A stretch of DNA of 64,000 nucleotides from Lampris incognitus (lineage: Eukaryota; Chordata; Actinopteri; Lampriformes; Lampridae): assembly GCF_029633865.1 (NCBI RefSeq), contig NC_079230.1, positions 28,832,009 through 28,896,008 on the forward strand, in the 5' to 3' direction. Position 1 is the stretch's first letter; the number at the start of each line of letters is the position of its first letter. Shown here piece by piece: positions 1-11,605 of this stretch. The translations under genes and the position numbers were made by a program. The notes below the pieces were generated by a model. The model saw only the letters and a list, made by a program, of their open reading frames with translations, was not told the DNA's origin and did not search any database.

Positions 1-735
1 TTATGGTGAACTGGCAGTAGTAGCTAGCTAGCTGCTCAGAAACACTGTAGGTTGTATTTAGCTGCGTTAGTATTGAAGAGTAACCTGTTGGCTGAACAAA
101 AGCCTTCAACACACCACTAACAGGGAATTTCGCAACTTTTGGTTGCTTATTTGGGAAAATGTAATCACTACCATGAAGCTAAAAAATGGCAGTAGTCTAG
201 TTAGTGACACTTGCTCATTACATTTCGGGGTGTCAGTTGATTTTGGAGATCTGAAAACGTTGTCTTGAAAACATTCCTACATAACGGCTTGAAAACCAGG
301 GTGTGCACTTATGCACACTTGACCCTCCTTGTTCGTTTCTTACTCCACAGATGAAAGAAAGAACTGTGCCCAGTCCCATCCTTACAGCCCTCGCTTTCAG
401 TCTCAGCTGGCATTGCGGCGCAGTTTCCACCCAGACACAACCAGCCACCATAGTGGTTTCTTGCTCTTCTCAGACAGGAGGCAGAGCTGCGTTATCTCCG
501 CTGCGGTGTGTTCGGGCTCAACACGGTAGCCTTCGATATGACTTCTTTAAAATCTGATGAAATGTGTCCTCATCCAATGAATAATCTTCGAGGTTGTTTA
601 CTATTATTATTTTTAAAATTAGCCATGTCTTCTAGTACAGGGAGGTAGCTGCAACCATACTGCTAGCTGTAGTTCTTCAAATCAGAGCAAAGTAAGAGCC
701 GTACACCTGTACCATAGACCGACATCTTTTTTAGG
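1..735. other. No recognisable gene or repeat
   Basis: The stretch has no convincing coding frame; the short open frames overlap in several phases and show no family signature. No tandem repeat or transposon end was recognised. Confidence 0.4.
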
Positions 736-741
736 CATCCA

Positions 742-1741
742 GGTAGCGTGGCGGCCTATTCCGCTGCCAACCAACACGGGGATCTCCGGTTCAAATCCCC
801 GTGTTACCTCCGACTTGATCGCGGTGGGAAGCCAGATCTGTGGGTATGTGTCCTGCCCGCTACACTAGCGCTTCCTCTGGTCGGTCGGGACGCCTGTTCG
901 GTTCGGGGGGAAGGAGGAATTGGGGGGAATAGTGTGATCTTCCCACGCGCTACGTTCCCCTGGTGAAACTCCTCACTGTCAGGTGAAAAGACGCGGCTGG
1001 CGACTCCACATGTATCGGAGGACAATTCACTATCACGTCTTTTCGTGTCATATTCACGAATGATTAATCTATATATTCATGCTAACACGTATTTAAAATA
1101 AAACAACACGTGCTGACCAGCACGAAATACAAACTTTATTTCAGTTGGACGGCTGTTTCGTGTCTGCACCACGTTTTTGTTTTTTTGTTTTTTTGTCAGT
1201 CGGGACTCGGGAGCGCAGAAGCGGTATAGGTCAGGGTTAGGGCCGGGAAGGATCCGTCTCATATCGACCTGTGGATTTTAAAGACATCTCTAACATTTCT
1301 CAACACAAAAACACGAAAGTGTCCTTGATACCTCAACAATATGACAGGCTAGTGTTACGCACATCCGTTTTCATTATTTCTCCTTCGAGTCTGAGAAATC
1401 ACGCTTGTTTCGGTCGGTTTCAATAGCGGAAGGCTATGTTAGCCTACCCATGATCCTCAGCGAGTTAGAAAGTCGTGCCGAGTGTCACGGGAAAAAAATG
1501 GAAAATTCGTGTACGTGTACACGAATCAATAGATTAAATGTCATACAAACTGCCGTGATACCGGGCTGCATGCCATGTGGTAGTCTGCATCCCTCCCCGG
1601 GTCGGCAGAGGGGGTGCAGCAGCGACCGGGACGGCTCGGAAGAGTGGGGGATATGCACCGAGGAAGAGTGGGGGATATGCACAGAGGAAGAGTGGGGAAA
1701 TTGGCCGAGTATAATTTGGGAGAAAAAAGGGGGGGGGCACA
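742..1741 (+). mobile_element. tRNA-derived SINE (SINE-A family), split by a 530-bp insertion
   Basis: The 5' part (742 to about 1023) has a tRNA-like head with a B-box-like motif (GGTTCAAATCC near 790), then the body shared with copies at 14813, 24176, 46364, 54950 and 59331. The body breaks off in the 'cgactccacatgtat' region and resumes at about 1573 with 'catgtggtagtctgcat', which is the next segment in the other copies, so this is one SINE interrupted between the two points. In the 3' part a segment containing 'gaagagtgggg' is present three times (about 1636-1700), a local tandem triplication. The SINE is non-coding; mobilisation by a partner LINE is known for such families, but the partner is not identified here. 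Confidence 0.75.
1031..1560. mobile_element. Non-coding insertion with imperfect terminal inverted repeats (MITE-like)
   Basis: The left end begins TATCACG and contains ATTCACGAATGATTAATCTA. The right end reads AATCAATAGATTAAATGTCA and finishes CCGTGATA. The two ends are imperfect inverted copies over roughly 50 bp. The piece interrupts a SINE and encodes no transposase. About 8-12 bases of extra sequence lie on each side between it and the SINE, so the exact ends and target duplication are unclear and the superfamily cannot be named. Confidence 0.5.
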
Positions 1742-1744
1742 TTT

Positions 1745-2185
1745 TTTTAATCATAAAAATTATTTTCAGCGATCCCCTTGGGGGAGCATGGTCTGACAGG
1801 TCATTACTAAATGAAATTAGAGTTGTTTTGTGGGTGGAGCCTCACCAGGTATAAGAGCGCCTGCAGCTTTGAGGAGACAACGCAAAGCATGGCGGTTTAC
1901 GTCAAACAAGGAAACTGCAGGATTGTGATCCAGTTGAGGTTTCGGGTGATGTGGTTTTCATGCCGGATGAGATAACCCCGGTACTTATGCTGAGTTTTGT
2001 GCAGCATGCATGCAGATTAATGCCTTGCTCATCCCCAGCAATCGATGATGCCAGCACGTGAGGGCTGAAAAAAAACAAAACAAATGGGAGATGCTGTCAC
2101 ACACACACTCACGTCCACACACACGTTTATATACACACACAGCGTCACTAATGCACACAGATTACACAACGATGCAGCAACAGGT
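1745..2185. other. Unassigned single-copy-looking sequence
   Basis: Nothing recognised. A CA-rich patch at about 2098-2160 leads into the pyrimidine tract that follows. Confidence 0.35.
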
Positions 2186-2832
2186 TTGCATAGCCCCTCT
2201 CTCTCTCTCTTCCTCCCTCTCGCTCTCTCTCTCTCCCTCTCTCTCTCTCTCCCTCACTCTCTCGCTCTCTCCCCTCCCTCTCACTCACTCTCTCTCCCTC
2301 CCTCTCGCTCTCGCTCCCGCACTCTCTCCCTCTCGCTCACTCTCTCGCTCCTCCCCTCCCTCTCACTCACTCACTCTCTCTCCCTCCCTCTCGCTCTCGC
2401 TCCCGCACTCTCTCCCTCTCTCTCTCCCGCTCGCTCGCTCAATCACTCTCTCTCCCTCTCTCTCCCTCTCTCTCCCCTCCCTCTTTCTCTCCCGCCCTCT
2501 CACTCACTCTCTCTCTCCGTCCCTCTCGCTCTCTCTCGCTCTCTCTCCTCCTCTCTCTCGCTCGCTCTCCCTCCCTCTCTCTCCGTCCCTCTCGCTCTCT
2601 CTCCCCCTCTCTCTCGCTCTCTCTCCCTCGTCCTCCCTCTCTCCGCCCACTCTCTCTCTCTCCCTCCCGCTCGCTCGCTCACTCTCTCTCCCTCTCTCTC
2701 CCCTCTCTCCCCTCTCTCCCGCCCTCTCACTCACTGCCCCCTCCCTTCCTCTCGCTCACTCTCTCTCCCCCTCCCTCTCTCTCTCTCCCTCTCCCTCTTT
2801 CTCCCTCCATTTAGTGCTCGCTTTCTCTCTCT
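2186..2832. repeat. 650-bp CT-rich polypyrimidine tract
   Basis: An almost pure C/T strand with irregular (CT)n and CCCTCT units. All three plus-strand phases stay largely open, which produces false Ser/Leu-rich frames of more than 260 codons, and the other strand produces Arg/Glu-rich frames. These are low-complexity artefacts. Mirror-symmetric pyrimidine tracts of this length can form triplex (H-DNA) structures. Confidence 0.95.
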
Positions 2833-2834
2833 CA

Positions 2835-3405
2835 GTTCAACTCAATTCAATTCAAATGGCTTCACTGGCATGACGTAACAATGTACACATTGCCAAAGCA
2901 AGAGTCCAAATACTGAAAACAAACACACTACAGCAAACAAACATAATACAAGACAAAATAACGCACTGTCATCTAATATGGCAGCAACAAAATGTATCAG
3001 GCGACTGTCACTCACTGTGCCTCACTTTATGGCAGGCAGCAACATAGACTGCTGCTAACTTACACTCACTGTGCCTCACTTTATGGCAGGCAGCAACATA
3101 GACTGCTGCTAACTTACTCTCGCTGTGATTCACTTTATGGCAGGCAGCAACATAGACTGCTGCTAACTTACTCTCACTGTGCCTCACTTTATGGCAGGGA
3201 GCAACATAGACTGCTGCTAACTTACAGCCATTTGGGTCTCCCCTTGTAGGACTGGTAGTTTTTCTTCATCTAGTAGGTTTAGAAAACCTTTTGTTATGAG
3301 TTGGAATTGTTTAAAAAGTGCTTCTCTTACGTGTTTATATTTGTCACATGAGGTCAGGAAGTGTGGCTCTGTTTCAGGCTCACTGAGGGTGTGGTGATGA
3401 TGATG
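2835..3405 (-). mobile_element. 3' end of a LINE (C-terminal coding remnant, UTR and AATTGAATT tail)
   Basis: Read on the minus strand, about 3400-3230 encodes a stretch resembling the Cys/His-containing C-terminus of LINE polymerases (EPHFLTSCDKYKHVREALF). The left end, in minus sense, runs GGCATG...CATTGCC and finishes in a short ATTCAATT-type tail, a LINE 3' end also seen in the opposite orientation at 20485-20560. Clade not determined. A 54-bp tandem repeat lies inside. Confidence 0.6.
3008..3226. repeat. 54-bp tandem repeat, 4 copies
   Basis: The marker 'cactttatggcagg' recurs at 3023, 3077, 3131 and 3185, exactly 54 bp apart, with only a few substitutions. Because 54 is a multiple of three, the frame across it stays open, but the predicted peptide only mirrors the repeat. 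Confidence 0.95.
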
Positions 3406-3407
3406 AT

Positions 3408-5660
3408 TCTCACCTCATCTCTGTGTGATCAGTCACCATGCTCACCTCATCTCTATGTGATCAGTCACCATGCTCACCTCATCTCTATGTGATCAGTCAC
3501 CATGCTCACCTCATCTCTGTGTGATCAGTCACCATGCTCACCTCATCTCTGTGTGATCAGTCACCATGCTCACCTTATCTCTATCTGATCAGTCACCATG
3601 CTCATCTCATCTCTATGTGATCAGTCACCATGCTCATCTCATCTCTATGTGATCAGTCACCATGCTCACCTCATCTCTATGTGATCAGTCACCATGCTCA
3701 CCTCATCTCTATGTGATCAGTCACCATGCTCACCTCATCTCTATGTGATCAGTCACCATGCTCACCTCATCTCTATGTGATCAGTCACCATGCTCACCTC
3801 ATCTCTGTGTGATCAGTCACCATGCTCACCTCATCTCTATGTGATCAGTCACCATGCTCACCTCATCTCTATGTGATCAGTCACCATGCTCACCTCATCT
3901 CTATGTGATCAGTTGCCACGCTCACCTCATCTCTATGTGATCAGTCACCATGCTCACCTCATCTCTGTGTGATCAGTCACCATGCTCACCTCATCTCTGT
4001 GTGATCAGTCACCATGCTCACCTCATCTCTATGTGATCAGTCACCATGCTCACCTCATCTCTATGTGATCAGTCACCATGCTCACCTCATCTCTGTGTGA
4101 TCAGTCACCATGCTCACCTCATCTCTATGTGATCAGTCACCATGCTCACCTCATCTCTGTGTGATCAGTCACCATGCTCACCTCATCTCTGTGTGATCAG
4201 TCACCATGCTCACCTCACCTCTATGTGATCAGTCACCATGCTCACCTCATCTCTATGTGATCAGTCACCATGCTCACCTCATCTCTATGTGATCAGTCAC
4301 CATGCTCACCTCATCTCTATGTGATCAGTCACCATGCTCACCTCATCTCTATGTGATCAGTCACCATGCTCACCTCATCTCTATGTGATCAGTCACCATG
4401 CTCACCTCATCTCTATGTGATCAGTCACCATGCTCACCTCATCTCTATGTGATCAGTCACCCTGCTCACCTCATCTCTATGTGATCAGTCACCATGCTCA
4501 CCTCATCTTTATGTGATCAGTCACCATGCTCACCTCATCTCTGTGTGATCAGTCACCATGCTCACCTCATCTCTATGTGATCAGTCACCATGCTCACCTC
4601 ATCTCTATGTGATCAGTCACCATGCTCACCTCATCTCTGTGTGATCAGTCACCATGCTCACCTCATCTCTATGTGATCAGTCACCACGCTCACCTCATCT
4701 CTATGTGATCAGTCACCACGCTCACCTCATCTCTATGTGATCAGTCGCCACGCTCACCTCATCTCTATGTGATCAGTCGCCACGCTCACATCATCTCTAT
4801 ATGATCAGTCACCATGCTCACCTCATCTCTATGTGATCAGTCACCATGCTCATCTCATCTCTATGTGATCAGTCACCATGCTCACCTCATCTCTATGTGA
4901 TCAGTCACCATGCTCACCTCATCTCTATGTGATCAGTCACCCTGCTCATCTCATCTCTATGTGATCAGTCACCATGCTCATCTCATCTCTATGTGATCAG
5001 TCACCATGCTCACCTCATCTCTATGTGATCAGTCACCATGCTCACCTCATCTCTATGTGATCAGTCACCATGCTCATCTCATCTCTATTTGATCAGTCAC
5101 CATGCTCACCTCATCTCTATGTGATCAGTCGCCATGCTCACATCATCTCTATGTGATCAGTCACCATGCTCACCTCATCTCTATGTGATCAGTCACCATG
5201 CTCACCTCATCTCTATGTGATCAGTCACCCTGCTCACCTCATCTCTATGTGATCAGTCGCCATGCTCACCTCATCTCTATGTGATCAGTCACCATGCTCA
5301 CCTCATCTCTATGTGATCAGTCGCCATGCTCACCTCATCTCTATGTGATCAGTCACCATGCTCACCTCATCTCTATGTGATCAGTCACCATGCTCACCTC
5401 ATCTCTATGTGATCAGTCACCATGCTCACCTCATCTCTATGTGATCAGTCACCATGCTCACCTCATCTCTATGTGATCAGTCACCATGCTCACCTCATCT
5501 CTATGTGATCAGTCACCATGCTCACCTCATCTCTGTGTGATCAGTCACCATGCTCACCTCATCTCTATGTGATCAGTCACCATGCTCACCTCATCTCTAT
5601 GTGATCAGTCACCATGCTCACCTCATCTCTATGTGATCAGTCACCATGCTCACCGCATCT
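3408..5660. repeat. 32-bp minisatellite, about 70 copies
   Basis: The unit is tgctcacctcatctctatg followed by tgatcagtcacca (32 bp). The array runs continuously for about 2.25 kb with few changes, mostly an A/G switch in CTCTATG/CTCTGTG and occasional ACC/GCC or CATGCT/CACGCT variants. Each unit contains the near-palindrome GTGATCAGTCAC. The 32-bp period shifts the frame, so no long frame persists. There are no variable spacers, so it is not a CRISPR array. Confidence 0.97.
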
Positions 5661-5737
5661 CTATGGTGGACTGTCCATGTAGAGACAGCACTGCATGTTG
5701 CTCTGTTTGTTTGTTTGTGTTTGCCAATGTGTGATGT

Positions 5738-5826
5738 AGTCTCTCTCTCTCCCCTCCCTCTCCCCCCTCACTCTCTCCCCGCCCTCTCGCTGTCTCTCTC
5801 CCCCTCCCCCTTGCTCCCCTCTCCCC

Positions 5827-5905
<79 letters not shown>

Positions 5906-6034
5906 AACATCCCCATGCAAGTCGGTGTGCAAACACACACACACACACACACACACACCTGGAGCAAAACAAAGGCACTTAGATACATGCAGCATCCAAC
6001 ATCTGTTTACAATTGCACTCTTTCCCCCCCTCTC

Positions 6035-6091
<57 letters not shown>

Positions 6092-6125
6092 TCACACACT
6101 CACACACACACACACACACACTCAC
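5738..6125. repeat. Compound CT and CA microsatellites
   Basis: (CT)n at about 5738-5902, (CA)n at 5933-5958, (CT)n at about 6034-6077 and (CA)n at 6077-6123. The open frames over this region are simple-repeat artefacts. Confidence 0.95.
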
Positions 6126-6704
6126 AGGGGAACAAGCACTGTTCAGACATCACTTCTGCCAGGTGATGCTTATTTAACTTCAAGAAGACGGTTCCTCGTT
6201 ATCATCGCTGCCATGAGGGAATAGCTGGCTGGAGTACAGCTCGTGGAATGGAGGACTAATTAAGAGTCTGGACTCTTTCCTCATCCATCATTCATATTTT
6301 TGGAGGCTAGGCTTTATTCTTCCATTCAGATTGTGTTACAGTTGCACTACTTTTGCATCCCCGTTGCCCTTCTTTTTTTTTAACTGGCTCATGTCACTCA
6401 GCGGCCGCCAGGGGGCCATGTCTCTTACTGACGTGGGTACTCAAGGAGTGGTCAGAATCCCCTCAGATCTCAATCTCCTCTCGACATTAAGGGTGGTGTT
6501 TGGTTCTCATCGTGGCTGCACAACTGTGATTTTTTTTTTAGTGATCACAACGACGGCAGTTCAGTTGTGTGTGTGTGTGTGTGCCCACACGACAACACAA
6601 CACACGTTACGGTAAACAACACAGTCTGCGTTGTGTGGTGATCACTTGAGTGTTGACAGCTCAGCTGACTTTGCATGTCTGGTCTGTAGATGAGAGTACG
6701 TCTG
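6126..6704. other. Unassigned sequence
   Basis: No gene recognised. A short GT run is present at about 6566-6582. Confidence 0.35.
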
Positions 6705-6825
6705 TGCCGCAGCCGGGACGCGAACCCGTACGTCCCGCACCGCGGGAGGCATCGCTAACCGCTCGACTAAAGGGTCCGACCAGTTAGCCAACGGCCAACG
6801 TGTCTACTTATCCGTGCACGTTACA
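6705..6825 (-). mobile_element. Solo LTR-like copy with tRNA-like core (TRIM relative, subfamily B)
   Basis: In minus sense it begins TGTAACGTGCACGG, carries an A-box-like TTTAGTCGAGCGGTTAGC and a B-box-like GGGTTCGCGTCCC, and ends near GCAGC. It shares the order 'GACACGTTgGCC...GCTAACtGGTCnGACCCTTTAG' with the LTRs at 19027, 29894, 35877 and 39205, and is closely matched by 38993-39113. The ends are uncertain and no target duplication is obvious. Confidence 0.5.
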
Positions 6826-6963
6826 ACATGAATCTGAGAATCCAACAAACCACATTCTCATCGCACGTCAGTGTGGACTCAGTACACTGTTTTGGAACAA
6901 CTTATTTGAGCTCAAGTATATTAAAGTTATATTTGAATCAAACTTCCCCCTTTTCTCCCCAAT

Positions 6964-7311
6964 CGATTCTGTGCATAACTGTACTCCACTGACTTCCGGT
7001 TTGTGCTGTAGCGGTCATTCCAGTTTCCTGTTTGTTGGCGTGTGCTGTTGACAACGACATGCGCGCAATTGTCGACAAAGTTTCGTAACTTGATATGTAC
7101 AACTTGAAGCTTCTCGTCGGTGTGCTGGCAGGTGCAGGTGTGCAGGTGTGTGGACAGTTGTGTGCGTGTCGTTGACATGTATCCATGGCAAATCTTGCAG
7201 GCAGCGCCAAAAATATGCCCTTGTCAACAGCACACGCCAACAAACAGGAAACTGGTATGACCGCTGCAGTAGAAACCGGAAGTCAGTGGACTACAGTTGT
7301 GCACAGAGTTG
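6964..7311. mobile_element. MITE with 89-bp terminal inverted repeats
   Basis: Bases 6964-7052 and 7223-7311 are inverted copies with few mismatches; the ends read C(G/A)(A/G)(T/C)TCTGTGCA. The middle has no coding capacity. The flanks (cccccttttctccccaat on the left, actgcacctggcc on the right) fit the minus-strand 3' end of a SINE-A copy split at its AATTG site. A 50-bp relative of the same element sits in another SINE-A copy at 59779-59828. The superfamily is not clear. Confidence 0.8.
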
Positions 7312-7417
7312 ACTGCACCTGGCCAGCAAGATGCTAGCTCTGGCTGGTCTGCCCTCCCGGGAGAATGCCGGTCGCTTACACTTATTTGAAGACACAAAAA
7401 CTACCCTAACCCTAACC

Positions 7418-7604
7418 CAGGTGAAACTCCTCACTGTCAGGTGAAAAGAAGCGGCTGGCGACTCCACCTGTATGGGAGGAGGCATGTGGTAGTCTGCAGC
7501 CCTCCACGGATCGGCAGAGGGGGTGGAGCAGAGACCGGGACAGCTTGGAGGAGTGGGGTGATTGGCCAAGTACAATTGGGGGAAAAAAGGGGGTAAATCC
7601 AAAA
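7418..7604 (+). mobile_element. SINE-A, 3' half
   Basis: Starts in the body at 'ggtgaaactcctcactgtc' and runs to the G-rich 3' end 'attgggggaaaaaagggggt'. The tRNA-like head is missing. A GATA microsatellite starts directly after the tail, as is common where retroposon tails seed microsatellites. Confidence 0.8.
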
Positions 7605-7605
7605 C

Positions 7606-8984
<1,379 letters not shown>

Positions 8985-9365
8985 TCATCATCATCATCAT
9001 CATCAGTGGTCACTCCAAGCGAGTATGACTGTCCTCTCCGGTCTTCAGATGGCTGTAGCAGCCGATCCGCGATCCACATACTTGGGACAGAGAAGTGGTC
9101 TGAGTTTCCCTGGTGGTGGTGGGGTGCTCTGTATGCATTCTTCTCATTAGTGTAAATGAGGTCCAGTGTGTTGTTTTCCCTGGTGGCAACATGTACATGT
9201 TGATGGGGTTTAGGTAATCCACTCTTTAGGGTTGCATGATTGAAATCCCCAGCAATAATGAAAACTCTGTGGGGGGCAAGTGCACGGCCACAATAACAAC
9301 AGCAGTGAATCCTCTGGGCAGATGCTCTTCACTGTACATGTTAAATTGGACTACTTAGTGTTGCG
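8985..9365 (-). mobile_element. LINE endonuclease-domain fragment (Rex1/CR1-type)
   Basis: The minus strand reads through a LINE apurinic-endonuclease-like segment with the motif FIIAGDFNHATLK, followed by NTLDLIYTNEKNAYRA and SDHFS, which correspond to the GDFN, LDLVYTN and SDH blocks of this endonuclease family. An upstream block FTAVVIVAVHLPP is also present, and the linker between the blocks is shortened. A (CAT)n run terminates it on the left. It is a dead fragment. Confidence 0.7.
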
Positions 9366-10196
9366 CCGCATGTGTTTTTCCTAATCACCTTCCTCAGTTT
9401 GACACCACCCACTGCCATCCAGATGGTGTGGTCATCTAAACTCTCTAGAGCCAATGACGCAACTAAATAATAGGCCTCTGGCTTGTTAGTGAGATAATTA
9501 GCTCACAACAGGGCATAGTTTAAAGGTCCAATCCCCAGTCTGTCACGTCATCCATTGTTGAATTTTTTAAGTTAAACTCCCTACTGGCTGTGTTTCCATT
9601 TCTTGTATTGAAGACATATTTTCTTGGATTGAAGACATAATTTCCCACTCAAACTGATTTACTGTTTCCTCCAAGGCATGTGTTATCGCAGCATGAGTTT
9701 TATTTGTACTCTATGGGGTTGTGAAATATGATCTGTGTTTTTATTGTGGTCAATATTGAAAAATTATGCATCTCAGGGTGCATTGGGATCTTACATATTC
9801 AAAGCATAGCCTATCTCCAGTATTCAAATTGAACTCTGCAGTCTACGCTGTGTCATTACAAATCCATGTGTGGTTGGCGATGCACTGGGTTATTAGGATT
9901 CTGGTAGGTTTCCTGTTTGTGGTATAGAAGCAATGTTGAAGGCAAAATTGCTGCTACCATATGATAGACATCTGTCATGTCATCCAATGTTCACAACATC
10001 TCATCCAGCCACACTGCTTTTATCCAGCGCATCCATAAAAACCAAAATATACACACACATGCAGAAAACTCATGGTGACGCACAAGCACATTACAATCCA
10101 ACAATTATTATATATGATAGTGTATATTTAATCATATATGCTGCAGCTGTATTTCAGTCACATCTAATTAAATGACATATATTACATATATTGTTA
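9366..10196. other. Unassigned sequence
   Basis: No gene, known repeat end or tandem structure recognised. Confidence 0.3.
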
Positions 10197-11605
10197 AAGT
10201 GTGGAGTGCGGGGAGTCGTGTCGAGGGGGTCTGGCTGGGAGAGCCCGGTCTGCTGCGTCCGGTGGGCCCGGGGACCACGGCCCTGCCAGTAGCTCCGTCC
10301 GAGGAGGAGGCACCGAGGGCGGTCTGACAGGACGCGGAAGTGGGACAGGCTAAGCTAACTGCTGCTAGCCGGCAGTTCGGTCTCTTGGACAGTGAATTTT
10401 TATTTTATTTTCTTTCTAAGTTTGTAGTTTAGATGTGTTCTTGTAGTTGGGATGTGTTCTTGTAGATGGGATGTGTTCTTGTAGTTGGGATGTGTTCTTG
10501 TAGATAGGATGTGTTCTTGTAGATGGGATGTGTTCTTGTAGTTGGGATGTGTTCTTGTAGTTGGGATGTGTTCTTGTAGATAGGAAGTGTTCTTGTAGGT
10601 GGGATGTGTTCTTGTAGTTGGGATGTGTTCTTGTAGATAGGATGTGTTCTTGTGGATGGGATGTGTTCTTGTAGATGGGATGTGTTCTTGTAGTTGGGAT
10701 GTGTTCTTGTAGTTGGGATGTGTTCTTGTAGATAGGATGTATTCTTGTAGATGGGATGTGTTCTTGTAGTTGGGATGTGTTCTTGTAGATGGGATGTGTT
10801 CTTGCAGTTGGGATGTGTTCTTGTAGATAGGATGTGTTCCTGTAGTTGGGATGTGTTCTTGTAGATGGGATGTGTTCTTGTAGTTGGGATGTGTTCTTGT
10901 AGTTGGGATGTGTTCTTGTTAATGGGATGTGTTCTTGTAGTTGGGATGTGTTCTTGTAGATGGGATGTGTTCTTGTAGTTGGGATGTGTTCTTGTAGATA
11001 GGATGTGTTCCTGTAGTTGGGATGTGTTCTTGTAGATAGGATGTGTTCTTGTAGATGGGATGTGTTCTTGTAGTTGGGATGTGTTCTTGTAGATAGGATG
11101 TGTTCTTGTAGATGGGATGTGTTCTTGTATATGGGATGTGTTCTTGTAGTTGGGATGTGTTCTTGTAGATGGGATGTGTTCTTGTAGTTGGGATGTGTTC
11201 TTGTAGATAGGATGTGTTCTTGTAGTTGGGATGTGTTCTTGTAGATGGGAAGTGTTCTTGTAGATGGGCTGTGTTCTTGTAGATGGGATGTGTTCTTGTA
11301 GTTGGGATGTGTTCTTGTAGATGGGATGTGTTCTTGTAGATGGGATGTGTTCTTGTAGTTGGGATGTGTTCTTGTAGTTGGGATGTGTTCTTGTAGTTGG
11401 GATGTGTTCTTGTAGTTGGGATGTGTTCTTGTAGATAGGATGTGTTCTTGTAGATGGGATGTGTTCTTGTAGTTGGGATGTGTTCTTGTAGTTGGGATGT
11501 GTGTTTGTGTCTGTGTTGCACTGATGTGGGCTGGGGGGACGTGATATTTCGTTTCATCTCATGTATGCAAGGTGCATGAGATGAAATGACAAATACATAT
11601 TCCTG
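10197..11605 (+). repeat. GC-rich interspersed repeat family M, copy 1, carrying a 19-bp minisatellite
   Basis: The unique 5' part (10197-10400) and the 3' end (11507-11605, ending in 'gatgaaatgacaaatac...cctgattcctga') match, in reverse complement, the copy at 32141-32660. Shared blocks include the 'cgggcccaggga' neighbourhood, 'gcggtctgacaggacgcggaa' and the 'ttgcactg-tgtgggctggg' 3' region. Between them a stretch that is nearly single-copy in the 32-kb copy has become a long array. A LINE- or SINE-like 3' end is suggested by the A-rich end, but no coding region was found. Confidence 0.65.
10430..11508. repeat. 19-bp minisatellite, about 56 copies
   Basis: The unit is atgtgttcttgtag(t/a)(t/a)ggg with TT/AT/ATA variants. 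Three units make 57 bp, so the minus strand stays open with a 19-residue periodic peptide (PTTRTHP/YKNTS motifs) at 10919-11557. This frame has no homology signal and is judged non-coding. Confidence 0.95.

Noticed and set aside
2058..2878. Two plus-strand frames of more than 260 codons, Ser/Leu-rich
   Set aside because: They lie entirely over a CT-rich tract; several phases and both strands are open at once, which is a composition effect.
3408..5660. Regular ~32-bp repeats resembling a CRISPR array
   Set aside because: Units are directly adjacent with no variable spacers, no cas genes are present, and the DNA is vertebrate; it is a minisatellite.
10919..11557. 212-codon minus-strand frame with a 19-residue periodic peptide
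   Set aside because: It mirrors a 19-bp minisatellite (57 bp = 19 codons); no homology or start context.
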